Below are positions 45,310 to 53,253 of a DNA stretch of 64,000 bases, piece after piece. Source of the stretch: JAFALK01 sp036500605 (GTDB lineage Bacteria; Pseudomonadota; Gammaproteobacteria; Burkholderiales; Burkholderiaceae_C); NCBI GenBank assembly GCA_036500605.1, contig DASYBU010000008.1:44616-108615 (forward strand), written 5' to 3'. The position numbers and the translations under genes are program-made. Within the stretch, counting starts at the first letter, position 1; each line of letters opens with the position of its first letter. The notes under the pieces are model-generated. The model saw only the letters and a program-made list of their open reading frames with translations, was not told the DNA's origin and did not search any database.

Positions 45310-46023
45310 ATGAGCCTCGATTCACCCTATGCAATCCACATGCCGCCGGACATCCGTTCCGTGCGCATCGGTGAGCATCAGGCCGTCTTCATCGACAACT
45401 TTTTGGAGAACCCGCAGGCGCTCGTCGACGCGGCCTGTGCGGCTCAGTTCGCGCCCTGTCCGGGCCATGAGGAGCGCAAGGGCTATCCCGGCGTGCGGGC
45501 GCGCATCCCGGCCGAGTATTCGGCCGAGCTCACCGCCTTGATGGAACCGCTGATCCGGCTGAACTTCGGCGTGCCCGAGGAACTGCCGCTGCGCAAGAGC
45601 GAATGCAGCTTCTCGTTGACCACCACGGCCGCTGCCGAACTCGGACCCTTGCAGCGCACGCCGCATTTCGACGCGAGCGCGCCGCACCACATGGCGGTGC
45701 TGCTCTATCTGTGCGGCGAGGAGCATGGCGGCACGGCCTTCTACCGCCACAAGGCAACGGGCCTGCAGCAGATCACGCGTGAGAACAGCGAGACGTTTCT
45801 CAATACCTACTACGCCGAGCTCAATGCGCGACCGCCAAAGCCGCGCTACTTCGATGCCTCGGACGAGCACTTCGAATTGCTCGGCATGATGCCCGCGCGC
45901 TTCAACCGCCTGGTGATCTACCGAGGCAGCCTGCTGCACACGGCGGTGATCAACCCCGCGCTCAGCATCAACGGCGATCCGCGCAACGGACGCCTGACGG
46001 TGAACTCCTTCTACGACTTCTAG
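45310..46023 (+). CDS. DUF6445 family protein, 2OG/Fe(II) dioxygenase-like
   Basis: The 237-residue soluble protein has an HxD motif in RTPHFDASAPHHMAVLLYL and a distal His in RGSLLHTAVI, the pattern of a non-haem iron dioxygenase. The C-terminus, NGRLTVNSFYDF, is typical of the DUF6445 family, which co-occurs with tryptophan-halogenase and TonB-receptor genes in polysaccharide loci. It is 5 bases after nagX, so it ends the nag operon. The open frame upstream runs within nagX and is a shadow. Confidence 0.75.
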   Translation: MSLDSPYAIHMPPDIRSVRIGEHQAVFIDNFLENPQALVDAACAAQFAPCPGHEERKGYPGVRARIPAEYSAELTALMEPLIRLNFGVPEELPLRKSECSFSLTTTAAAELGPLQRTPHFDASAPHHMAVLLYLCGEEHGGTAFYRHKATGLQQITRENSETFLNTYYAELNARPPKPRYFDASDEHFELLGMMPARFNRLVIYRGSLLHTAVINPALSINGDPRNGRLTVNSFYDF

Positions 46024-46152
46024 GCTGGCGGATCGATCCGTCAGATCGTTCACGCTTCAAGCCCGGGCGCTTGCTGAAGGCGATCGCGAGCTTGACGAGC
46101 GGCAGCATTCGCGCGCCGCCCCTCCTTCAGAATTTTTCTGCAGGAGGAGCTC

Positions 46153-46611
46153 ATGCCAGCCCGTCGAACCCACCGAGCCTCACAGGGCTTCACGCTGATT
46201 GAACTGATGGTCACGGTGGCCATCATTGCCATCATCGCGTCGGTCGCCATCCCGCAGTACAAGGACTACGTGACGCGCGGCGCCCTGGCGGACGCCAGCA
46301 CCGGCCTGGCCGCCCTACGCGCCGATATGGAGCGTTACTACCAGGACAACCGCAGCTACGCGCCAGTCAACGGCTTCACTCCGCCCTGTGCGGGTACGGG
46401 TAATGCCGTGGTGTTCGGCACCTTCACGATCAGTTGCAAGGGCGCGCCCACGGCAACGGCCTACACGCTGCAAGCCTTGGGCAGCAAGGCTTCTGCGGGA
46501 TTCACCTTCACCGTGGATCAGAACGATACGCGCGCCACCGCCACAGCGCCGACGGGATGGAACACCTGCGCGACCAAGTGGCTGATGAAGAAGGGCGACC
46601 CATGCTCATGA
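46153..46611 (+). CDS. pilE: Type IV pilin, PilE-like
   Basis: The 152-residue prepilin has a short leader cut at G-FTLIELMVTVAIIAIIASVAIPQYKDYV, with Glu5 present. The C-terminal part has paired cysteines (PPCAGTGN ... SCKG and NTCATKW ... DPCS). GGAGGAG precedes the ATG. It opens the pilus-tip and minor pilin operon, an order opposite to the more common fimT-first layout. Confidence 0.9.
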   Translation: MPARRTHRASQGFTLIELMVTVAIIAIIASVAIPQYKDYVTRGALADASTGLAALRADMERYYQDNRSYAPVNGFTPPCAGTGNAVVFGTFTISCKGAPTATAYTLQALGSKASAGFTFTVDQNDTRATATAPTGWNTCATKWLMKKGDPCS

Positions 46612-47222
46612 ACATCACCCTGCGAACGCGAGGCTTCACTTTGATGGAGTTGATGGTCACGCTGGCCATCGCCGGCATCCTGGCTGCCTTGGCGATTCCT
46701 TCGTTCAGCAACTGGATCGCCAATACGAAGGTCCGCACCAGCGCTCAATCTGTCGGCACCAATCTGCGCTTCGCCCAGGCCGAAGCACTCAAGCGCAGCC
46801 GGGGCGTGGTGCTGTACCGGACGGCATCGTCGAGTTGCGCGGTCAACGCCGCCCCGAGCGCGACCGGCGCGTACTGGGTGATGCAGACGATTCCTTTCGT
46901 GAGCGTCGAGACGGTCTCGATTGTTCAATGCAATACGGTGGCCGACTTTGCAGCCAATGTCGATGTCTCAAGCGCCGCCGCCGGCTCAGGCACGTTGCCG
47001 ATCTGTTTCAACGCCGGCGGGAGATTGGCTGCCGTGGCCAACCCCGGCATCGGTGGCGCGGCGTGCACGGTGGATGCCGACGGGACGCGGCAATTCAATG
47101 TCAGGCTGAGTCCGCAGTCCAACCGCCCCTTGCGAGTCCTGGCCACCCTGGGTGGCAGCGTGCGACTGTGCGATCCGGCCAAGACCTTCTCGGCCACCGA
47201 TACCGATGGATGCCCGCCATGA
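46602..47222 (+). CDS. fimT: Minor pseudopilin FimT/GspH family
   Basis: The 206-residue protein has a prepilin leader ending G-FTLMELMVTLAIAGILAALAIPSFSNW and a GspH-like globular domain with AEALKRSRGVVLY. The ATG at 46602 has GAAGAAGG about seven bases upstream; 46608 is an alternative that would overlap the pilE stop. It belongs to the minor pilin complex that primes type IV pilus assembly. Confidence 0.88.
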   Translation: MLMNITLRTRGFTLMELMVTLAIAGILAALAIPSFSNWIANTKVRTSAQSVGTNLRFAQAEALKRSRGVVLYRTASSSCAVNAAPSATGAYWVMQTIPFVSVETVSIVQCNTVADFAANVDVSSAAAGSGTLPICFNAGGRLAAVANPGIGGAACTVDADGTRQFNVRLSPQSNRPLRVLATLGGSVRLCDPAKTFSATDTDGCPP

Positions 47223-47617
47223 ACCGCCCGTCTCGAAAACTGCGTCGCTCCGCAGGCATGTCCATGATCGAAGTGCTGGCCGCCGTCTTGCTGGTCAGCT
47301 TCGGCATTCTGGGCTTGCTCACCTTGCTGGCCAAAGGCACGCAGGCTGCGGTCAACACGGAGGACAACCAGCGCGCCGCGATGCTGGCCAGCGAGCTGGC
47401 CAGCACGATGTGGACGATGAACACGGTTTCGATCAATGCCTCCACGCTTGCCGCGTGGAATGCCCGCGTCGGCGATGCCAAGACGGCAGGCCTGCCGGGT
47501 GGTGTGGGGATGGTGGTGATGGGCGCGAGCAATGTCGCGCGCATCACGGTGAAGTGGACACCGCCGAGCGGTGCGCCGCGCGCCTACGTGACCGACGTGG
47601 TCATCGTCGGACCATGA
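47219..47617 (+). CDS. pilV: Minor pilin PilV
   Basis: The 132-residue prepilin has the non-canonical cleavage region SAG-MSMIEVLAAVLLVSFGILGLLTLLAKG, typical of PilV, and the ASELASTMW segment. Its ATG overlaps the fimT stop (ATGA). It acts in the PilVWX tip complex with PilY1. Confidence 0.88.
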   Translation: MNRPSRKLRRSAGMSMIEVLAAVLLVSFGILGLLTLLAKGTQAAVNTEDNQRAAMLASELASTMWTMNTVSINASTLAAWNARVGDAKTAGLPGGVGMVVMGASNVARITVKWTPPSGAPRAYVTDVVIVGP

Positions 47618-48807
47618 AGCGAACCCCCGCTTGCACCGGCTTCACCTTGGTGGAGCTGATGGTCGCGATGGTGATCGGCATGGCCATCGTGCTGGCCTTG
47701 ATGACGGTCACGGCACGCTACGAGGCGGGCAAACGTCAGAACGGCGCCAGCAACGATCTCGCGCTCAACATGGGTTTTGTTGCCGCCGACATGGATCGCC
47801 TGATCCGCAGCGCAGGTTCGGGCTACGTGCACAGCTATTCGCTGACGCTGGGCTGCACGCTCAACGTGTCGCTCAACGGCGCGCAGCTCTTGCCCGGCGT
47901 TTCGGCCTTTCCTGCCCCGTTCGATTCGGTGCCGAAGAGCCAGCGCTTGGTGCCGGTGCTCATCTATGCGGGCCTCGGCGCCGGCGGAACCGATGTGCTG
48001 GCCATCAAGAGCGGCATGTCGGGTGTCGGCGAGACCGCCATTCTGACCAAGCCCGGCGCGGCAACCAGCACGCAGCTGAACCTGGTCAGCACCGCCGGCT
48101 TGCGCGAGAACGACCTGCTGTTGATGGTCCAGAACACAGCGCAGGAGCGGCGGCCCTGCCTGCTCACGCAGGTCGCAACGGGATTCAAACCGAGCGCCGG
48201 TTCCACGCTGCTGCCGCTGGGCGGCAGCTACTACGCGCCCGTCGTCAACAGCGTCGCGGTGGCTGACTTTGATGGCCCGGACCTCAATCTCATGAACCTT
48301 GGCAACGCAAGCGCGCCGGATGGCAACGCGCCGCAGATGCTGCTGTATGGCATCGGCGCGAACAACACCTTGTTCAGCTATGACTTGCTGCAAACCAGCG
48401 GGTCGGTCAGCGCCGTGCCCCAGGCCGATGGCGTGGTGGACATGCGTGCGCTGTATGGCATCGACACGAACGGTGACGGCAACGTCGATACCTGGGTGAA
48501 GCCCACCGACGCCGGCTACACGGCAGCCAGCCTGAGCGACGGCACGGCGCAAGCGCAGCAGAAGCTGACGCAGATCCGCGCGCTGCGTGTGGGGCTCATC
48601 ATGCGTTCGGACCGCGTCGAGAAGACTCCTGTTTCACCGACCGTCCTGAACCTGTTCACCGACCTCGGCTCGGGGCTGGCCTATCCGCGACCGCTGACCG
48701 ACAGCGAGCGTCTGCAAAGACTTCGCGTGGTGGAGTTCACCGTCCCCCTGCGCAATGTGCTGCTGCTGCCAAGGCCGCTGCCGGTTCCGACCCAGGACAC
48801 ACCATGA
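47614..48807 (+). CDS. pilW: Minor pilin PilW
   Basis: The 397-residue protein has the leader ACTG-FTLVELMVAMVIGMAIVLALMTV and a long globular domain, as expected for PilW. ATGA overlaps occur on both sides. PilW couples the minor pilin complex to pilus fibre initiation. Confidence 0.88.
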   Translation: MKRTPACTGFTLVELMVAMVIGMAIVLALMTVTARYEAGKRQNGASNDLALNMGFVAADMDRLIRSAGSGYVHSYSLTLGCTLNVSLNGAQLLPGVSAFPAPFDSVPKSQRLVPVLIYAGLGAGGTDVLAIKSGMSGVGETAILTKPGAATSTQLNLVSTAGLRENDLLLMVQNTAQERRPCLLTQVATGFKPSAGSTLLPLGGSYYAPVVNSVAVADFDGPDLNLMNLGNASAPDGNAPQMLLYGIGANNTLFSYDLLQTSGSVSAVPQADGVVDMRALYGIDTNGDGNVDTWVKPTDAGYTAASLSDGTAQAQQKLTQIRALRVGLIMRSDRVEKTPVSPTVLNLFTDLGSGLAYPRPLTDSERLQRLRVVEFTVPLRNVLLLPRPLPVPTQDTP

Positions 48808-49415
48808 ACCAGCTTTTTCGATATGCATGCAGACGCCAGCGCGGCGTCATCATGGTGGTGGCGCTGATCGTGCTTGTCGTCCTGATGATCGGCTCGATCG
48901 CCATGGTCCGTTCGATGAACAGCGCGCTCGTGGCGGCGGGCAATTACGGCTTCAAGCGCGATATGGCCAACCAGGGTGTGCGAGCGCTGGCCACCGTACA
49001 AACCTTGATGAAGACGGGCGCCTTGGCGACGGATGTCGTGCGGCAGACCAGCAATCCCGCGCTGAACTACAGCGCCACTCAGCTGGCGACAACGCCCGAA
49101 GGCATCCCGACCGCCTTGCTGTCCGATGCGGCCTTTGCCGCCGTGGCCAGCGGTGCCGACATCGCGCAGGCCGATATGGGCATCACCGTGCGCTATGTCG
49201 TCGATCGCCTATGCACAACAACGGGTCCGGTGAATGCCGACGCCTGCGTGCTGGGAACGGCACCCCCGGCGGCGGGCGGCAGCGGCACGACGGTGCGCGG
49301 AGACGGCCGGCCGGAGGACGCCGTCGTCATTCCGCAAGCCGTGTACCGGATCACCGTCAGGGTGACCGGGCCGCGCAACAGCCAGTCCTTCTTTCAGGCC
49401 ACGCTGACGGCCTGA
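48804..49415 (+). CDS. pilX: Minor pilin PilX
   Basis: The 203-residue protein has a PilX N-terminus: basic leader RRQRGVIMVVALIVLVVLMIGSIAMVRSMNSAL, then GNYGFKRDMANQ. It lacks the classical Glu5, as is common for PilX. It lies between pilW and pilY1 with no terminator. Confidence 0.85.
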   Translation: MNQLFRYACRRQRGVIMVVALIVLVVLMIGSIAMVRSMNSALVAAGNYGFKRDMANQGVRALATVQTLMKTGALATDVVRQTSNPALNYSATQLATTPEGIPTALLSDAAFAAVASGADIAQADMGITVRYVVDRLCTTTGPVNADACVLGTAPPAAGGSGTTVRGDGRPEDAVVIPQAVYRITVRVTGPRNSQSFFQATLTA

Positions 49416-49445
49416 GCCGGCTTCAGAAAATAACGGGAATTCGCC

Positions 49446-52400
49446 ATGCCTCTTGCAACCCCTTTCGACCGCATGCGGCTTCTCGCCTTCGCTACAGGAC
49501 TCTGCACCAGCGGCAGCTTGCTCGCGCAGACGCCGTTGGCCGATCAGCCTGTGTTTACCGTTGCAGCGGTGCCCGGCAATCTGGCACTGACCTTGTCGGT
49601 CGAATTCCCGACAGCGCTCGGCATTGCACACACCGCAGCCTATGCCACGGGCAGCGAGTTCCTGGGCTATTTCGATCCCAAGAAGTGCTACACCTACACC
49701 TACAACAGCGGCACGCCCTTGAGCAGCTACTTCCAGCCTGCGGGCACGGCCGCGGGCCATGTCTGCAGCGGCAAGTGGAGCGGCAACTTCCTGAACTGGG
49801 CGACCATGCAGACGGTCGATCCGTTCCGCTGGGCGCTGACGGGCGGATTTCGGTCTACCGATACGGCGTCGATGACGGTACTTGAGCGGGCCTACAACAG
49901 CGGTCAGAGTGGCACCGCTGATCGAGCCCTCAGCGGTGCCGCCCTGATTGCCGGTGCGACGCCGATGAGCTGGGCCGCCTTGAACATTCACAGCTCGGGC
50001 CTGGGGGCGCAGTTCCAGATCAACGGCGGTGGGGGTGGCGCGACGGCCAACCTGACGTCGAATGCCGCGAGCGCGATCACCGGCTACTACAACATCTATG
50101 CGCATGTGAGAGTTTGCGACGCCAGCGCCGGTGCGGGTGGCCTGGAAGCAAATTGCAAGCAGTACGGCAGCAGCTACAAGCCCGAGGGCCTGATCCAGCA
50201 GTACTCGGATCGCATGCGCTACAGCGCTTTCGGGTATCTGAACGACAGCAGCGTGACGCGGGATGGCGGCGTGCTGCGGGCGCGGCAGAAGTTCGTGGGG
50301 CCGACGCAGCCCGTGCCGGGCAGCTCGCCGATCACGAACCCGTTGGCCGAGTGGTCCACGGCCGACGGCATCATGCTGGTCAATCCCGACAGCGCCGACG
50401 CCAGTAGCACGGCCACGGCCTACGGCACGGCCGTGGTCAACAGCGGCGTGATGAACTATCTGAACAAGTTCGGGTCGATTACCCGCAGCAGCAACAGCTA
50501 CAAGACCTATGACCCCGTGAGTGAGCTGTACTACGCGGCGCTTCGCTATTACCGCCATCTTGGCAACGTGCCGGAGTGGAGCAACGCCCGGCAGACCAAC
50601 CCGAACGCGGCGGCTTCGGACATTGCGACCTATGTGGATGGTTTCCCTGTGATCACGAACTGGGACGATCCGATCCAGTACGCGTGCCAGAAGAACTACA
50701 TCCTGGGCATCGGCGACGTGAACACGCACGCCGATCGCGATCTGCCGGGCGCGACAGGCCCCACCGAACCTGCCAAGCCGTCCGCGGTGGCCGCGGACAC
50801 CACGGTCAATGCCACCACGGCCACCAATGCCGTCGGCGCGATGCAGGGCATCGCCAACCTGGGATCGGCGATGAACTATCCCAACTGCTGCAACAACAAT
50901 GGGCCCCTGATTGCCGGTCTGGCGTATGACGCCAATGCCGGCGATATCCGGCCGGACAACCCGAGCGATCCCAAGACGCTGGGCCGCCAGTCCGTGCAGA
51001 CCTACTGGCTCGATGTGCTGGAGACCGGCTTCATCGCGAACAACCAATACTATCTGGCCACCAAGTACGGTGGCTTCACGGTGCCGGACAACTTCAAGCC
51101 TTACAGCCAAGGCAGCCAGGACATCGCGCAGTCCTGGTGGCACACGGGCGCCGCCACGGACGTCGTGGGCTCTCAACTGCGTCCCGACAACTACTACACG
51201 GCCAACCGGCCGGACCTGATGGTGGCCGGCCTGACCAATGCCTTTGCCAGCATCGCGAACAAGCTCAGGGCCTTCACGACCTCGTTCTCGACGGCCTCGT
51301 CGCAGATCGTGAGCACCACAACAGGCTCCTACGCTGCGCAGTACGACGGCAAGAACTGGACGGGCGATGTGGTCGCCAACACGACGGTACTGGATGCTGC
51401 TGCGGCAGTGCCCGCCGTGACGCAGGCCTGGAACTTCGCGGCCACGCTGGCGGCCCAGGCCAGCGACAACGGCTGGAACACGGGCCGCACCCTCATCAGC
51501 TACAACAACACGACCAGGATCGGCGTACCTTTTCGCGCGGCCAATCTGGATGCCACTCAAATGGCCTCCCTCGATACCAGCTACCGAAGCGGCAATGACA
51601 GCTCGGACTATTTGAACTATCTGCGCGGCGATCGCTCGCAAGAGCAGTCGTCCACGGTGGCGGGGAGTTCGCTCGCCTACCGTACCCGGATCAACCTGCT
51701 CGGCGACATCGTCAACAGCAAGACCTTGCCGGTTGCGGCTCCTGCGGCGCCGTATTCAGAAGACTCGAACCCAGGCTATGCAGCTTTCAAGGCTGCGAAT
51801 GCAGCCCGCAGGACGATGGTCTATGTCGGCGCCAACGACGGCATGGTGCATGCGGTCGACGGCTCGCTCAGTGGCGCTACGGCAGGCAAGGAAGTCTTCG
51901 CGTATGTGCCGGCCGCCTTGTTCAGCGGGCCCAACAACACACCCAGCGCGGATGGTCTGGCGGCGCTGGGCAACCCGAACTTTGTCCATCACTTCTACGT
52001 GGACAGCACGCCGGTGACGGCTGATGTGGACTTCAAGAACACGGTCGGCGGCAGCAGCGCGGCCGATTGGCGCACGATTCTTGTTGGCGGCTTGGGCAAG
52101 GGCGGCAAGGCCTTCTACGCGCTGGACGTTACAAAGCCGGACAGCATCACCAGCGAGGCTGTGGGCGCCGGCAAGGTCTTGTGGGAGTTCACCGACAGCG
52201 ATCTCGGCTACAGCTACGGCGCTCCGGCCATCGCCAAGCTCAAGAAGTACGGCTGGGTGGTGATGTTCGCCTCGGGCTACAACAACGCGAGCGGGATCGG
52301 CTATCTCTACATCGTCAATCCGCGCAATGGCGCGCTGCTCGAGAAGATCAGCACCGGCACAGGCAGCGCTACCGCGCCGGCGGGCATGGCCGCAATTCAG

Positions 52401-53189
52401 ACCTTCCTGCTCGACACGAAGGACGGCACCTCGGAGTCCGTCTATGCCGGCGATCTACTGGGCAATGTGTGGCGTTTCGATCTGACCGGCATGTCGGGCA
52501 GCTACCCTGCGCCAACGCGCCTGGCCCTGCTGACGGATGCCGCCGGCAATGCCTTGTCGGTGACCTCGCGCCCGCTGGTCATGATCCAGCCCGGCACCAA
52601 TCGGCGGTATGTGACCGTGGGCACCGGCCGCATGCTGGCGACCAGCGATGTCGCCAACTCGCAGATCCAGACCTTCTTCGCGATCATCGACGGCACAGCC
52701 TCGCGGCCCAACACGACAGCAGCGCTGCCATCCAGCATCACCTTCCCGATCCGCCGCAGCAATCTGCATCAACTGACGGATCTGACCAAGCCCGTCACGC
52801 TCGATCTGACCCGGGAGGTCGGCTGGTATGTGGACCTGGGCTCTATCGGCAGCGGACCGGGCTGGCGCGTGATCTCGGACCCGTCGGGCTTTCTGGGCAG
52901 CGTGATCTTCTCGACCATGGTGCCTTCCTCCAGCAGCGCTTGCAGCCCGTCAGGACAGAGCCACGTCTATGCCATCGATCTCGGTTCGGGCCAGAGCATG
53001 CTGCCATCGAACATGGCCTACCTGGCCACTCCCTCGGTCGTGACAGATCTGGTGCTGCTCAGCGTCAATGGAACGCCCAAGCTGATCATCGGCACCGACG
53101 ACGGCAAGTCGACGCAGCAGGACGTGTCGAAGGGCGCGCAACTGGGCTACCAGTTGCTGAACTGGCGCGAGATTCCGATCCGGAATTGA
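49446..53189 (+). CDS. pilY1: Type IV pilus tip adhesin/assembly protein PilY1
   Basis: The 1247-residue exported protein has a signal peptide, a long N-terminal region with LSVEFPTALG and GYFDPKKCYTYTYNSG, and the conserved C-terminal PilY1 beta-propeller: YVGANDGMVHAVDG, LVGGLGKGGKAFYALDV, YAGDLLGNVWRFDLTG. PilY1 caps the pilus and helps adhesion and twitching. I see no von Willebrand MIDAS (DxSxS) motif in the N-terminal part, so it belongs to the subtype without an obvious vWA domain. Confidence 0.9.
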   Translation: MPLATPFDRMRLLAFATGLCTSGSLLAQTPLADQPVFTVAAVPGNLALTLSVEFPTALGIAHTAAYATGSEFLGYFDPKKCYTYTYNSGTPLSSYFQPAGTAAGHVCSGKWSGNFLNWATMQTVDPFRWALTGGFRSTDTASMTVLERAYNSGQSGTADRALSGAALIAGATPMSWAALNIHSSGLGAQFQINGGGGGATANLTSNAASAITGYYNIYAHVRVCDASAGAGGLEANCKQYGSSYKPEGLIQQYSDRMRYSAFGYLNDSSVTRDGGVLRARQKFVGPTQPVPGSSPITNPLAEWSTADGIMLVNPDSADASSTATAYGTAVVNSGVMNYLNKFGSITRSSNSYKTYDPVSELYYAALRYYRHLGNVPEWSNARQTNPNAAASDIATYVDGFPVITNWDDPIQYACQKNYILGIGDVNTHADRDLPGATGPTEPAKPSAVAADTTVNATTATNAVGAMQGIANLGSAMNYPNCCNNNGPLIAGLAYDANAGDIRPDNPSDPKTLGRQSVQTYWLDVLETGFIANNQYYLATKYGGFTVPDNFKPYSQGSQDIAQSWWHTGAATDVVGSQLRPDNYYTANRPDLMVAGLTNAFASIANKLRAFTTSFSTASSQIVSTTTGSYAAQYDGKNWTGDVVANTTVLDAAAAVPAVTQAWNFAATLAAQASDNGWNTGRTLISYNNTTRIGVPFRAANLDATQMASLDTSYRSGNDSSDYLNYLRGDRSQEQSSTVAGSSLAYRTRINLLGDIVNSKTLPVAAPAAPYSEDSNPGYAAFKAANAARRTMVYVGANDGMVHAVDGSLSGATAGKEVFAYVPAALFSGPNNTPSADGLAALGNPNFVHHFYVDSTPVTADVDFKNTVGGSSAADWRTILVGGLGKGGKAFYALDVTKPDSITSEAVGAGKVLWEFTDSDLGYSYGAPAIAKLKKYGWVVMFASGYNNASGIGYLYIVNPRNGALLEKISTGTGSATAPAGMAAIQTFLLDTKDGTSESVYAGDLLGNVWRFDLTGMSGSYPAPTRLALLTDAAGNALSVTSRPLVMIQPGTNRRYVTVGTGRMLATSDVANSQIQTFFAIIDGTASRPNTTAALPSSITFPIRRSNLHQLTDLTKPVTLDLTREVGWYVDLGSIGSGPGWRVISDPSGFLGSVIFSTMVPSSSSACSPSGQSHVYAIDLGSGQSMLPSNMAYLATPSVVTDLVLLSVNGTPKLIIGTDDGKSTQQDVSKGAQLGYQLLNWREIPIRN

Positions 53190-53207
53190 GCCAGGTCCAA
53201 AGAAAAA

Positions 53208-53228
53208 AACCCGGCATCAGCCGGGCTT
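53208..53228 (-). terminator. Bidirectional terminator between pilY1 and TonB receptor 1
   Basis: CCCGGC-ATCA-GCCGGG is flanked by an A-run on its left, which gives a strong T tract when read from the minus-strand receptor gene. On the plus strand it is followed only by CTTTC, so it is weaker for pilY1. Confidence 0.75.
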
Positions 53229-53253
53229 TCGGGGATCGATCGAGAGAACCCGG

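Noticed and set aside
49209..51641. 810-codon minus-strand open frame over pilX and pilY1
   Set aside because: Antisense shadow; the plus strand carries continuous PilX and PilY1 coding with overlaps.
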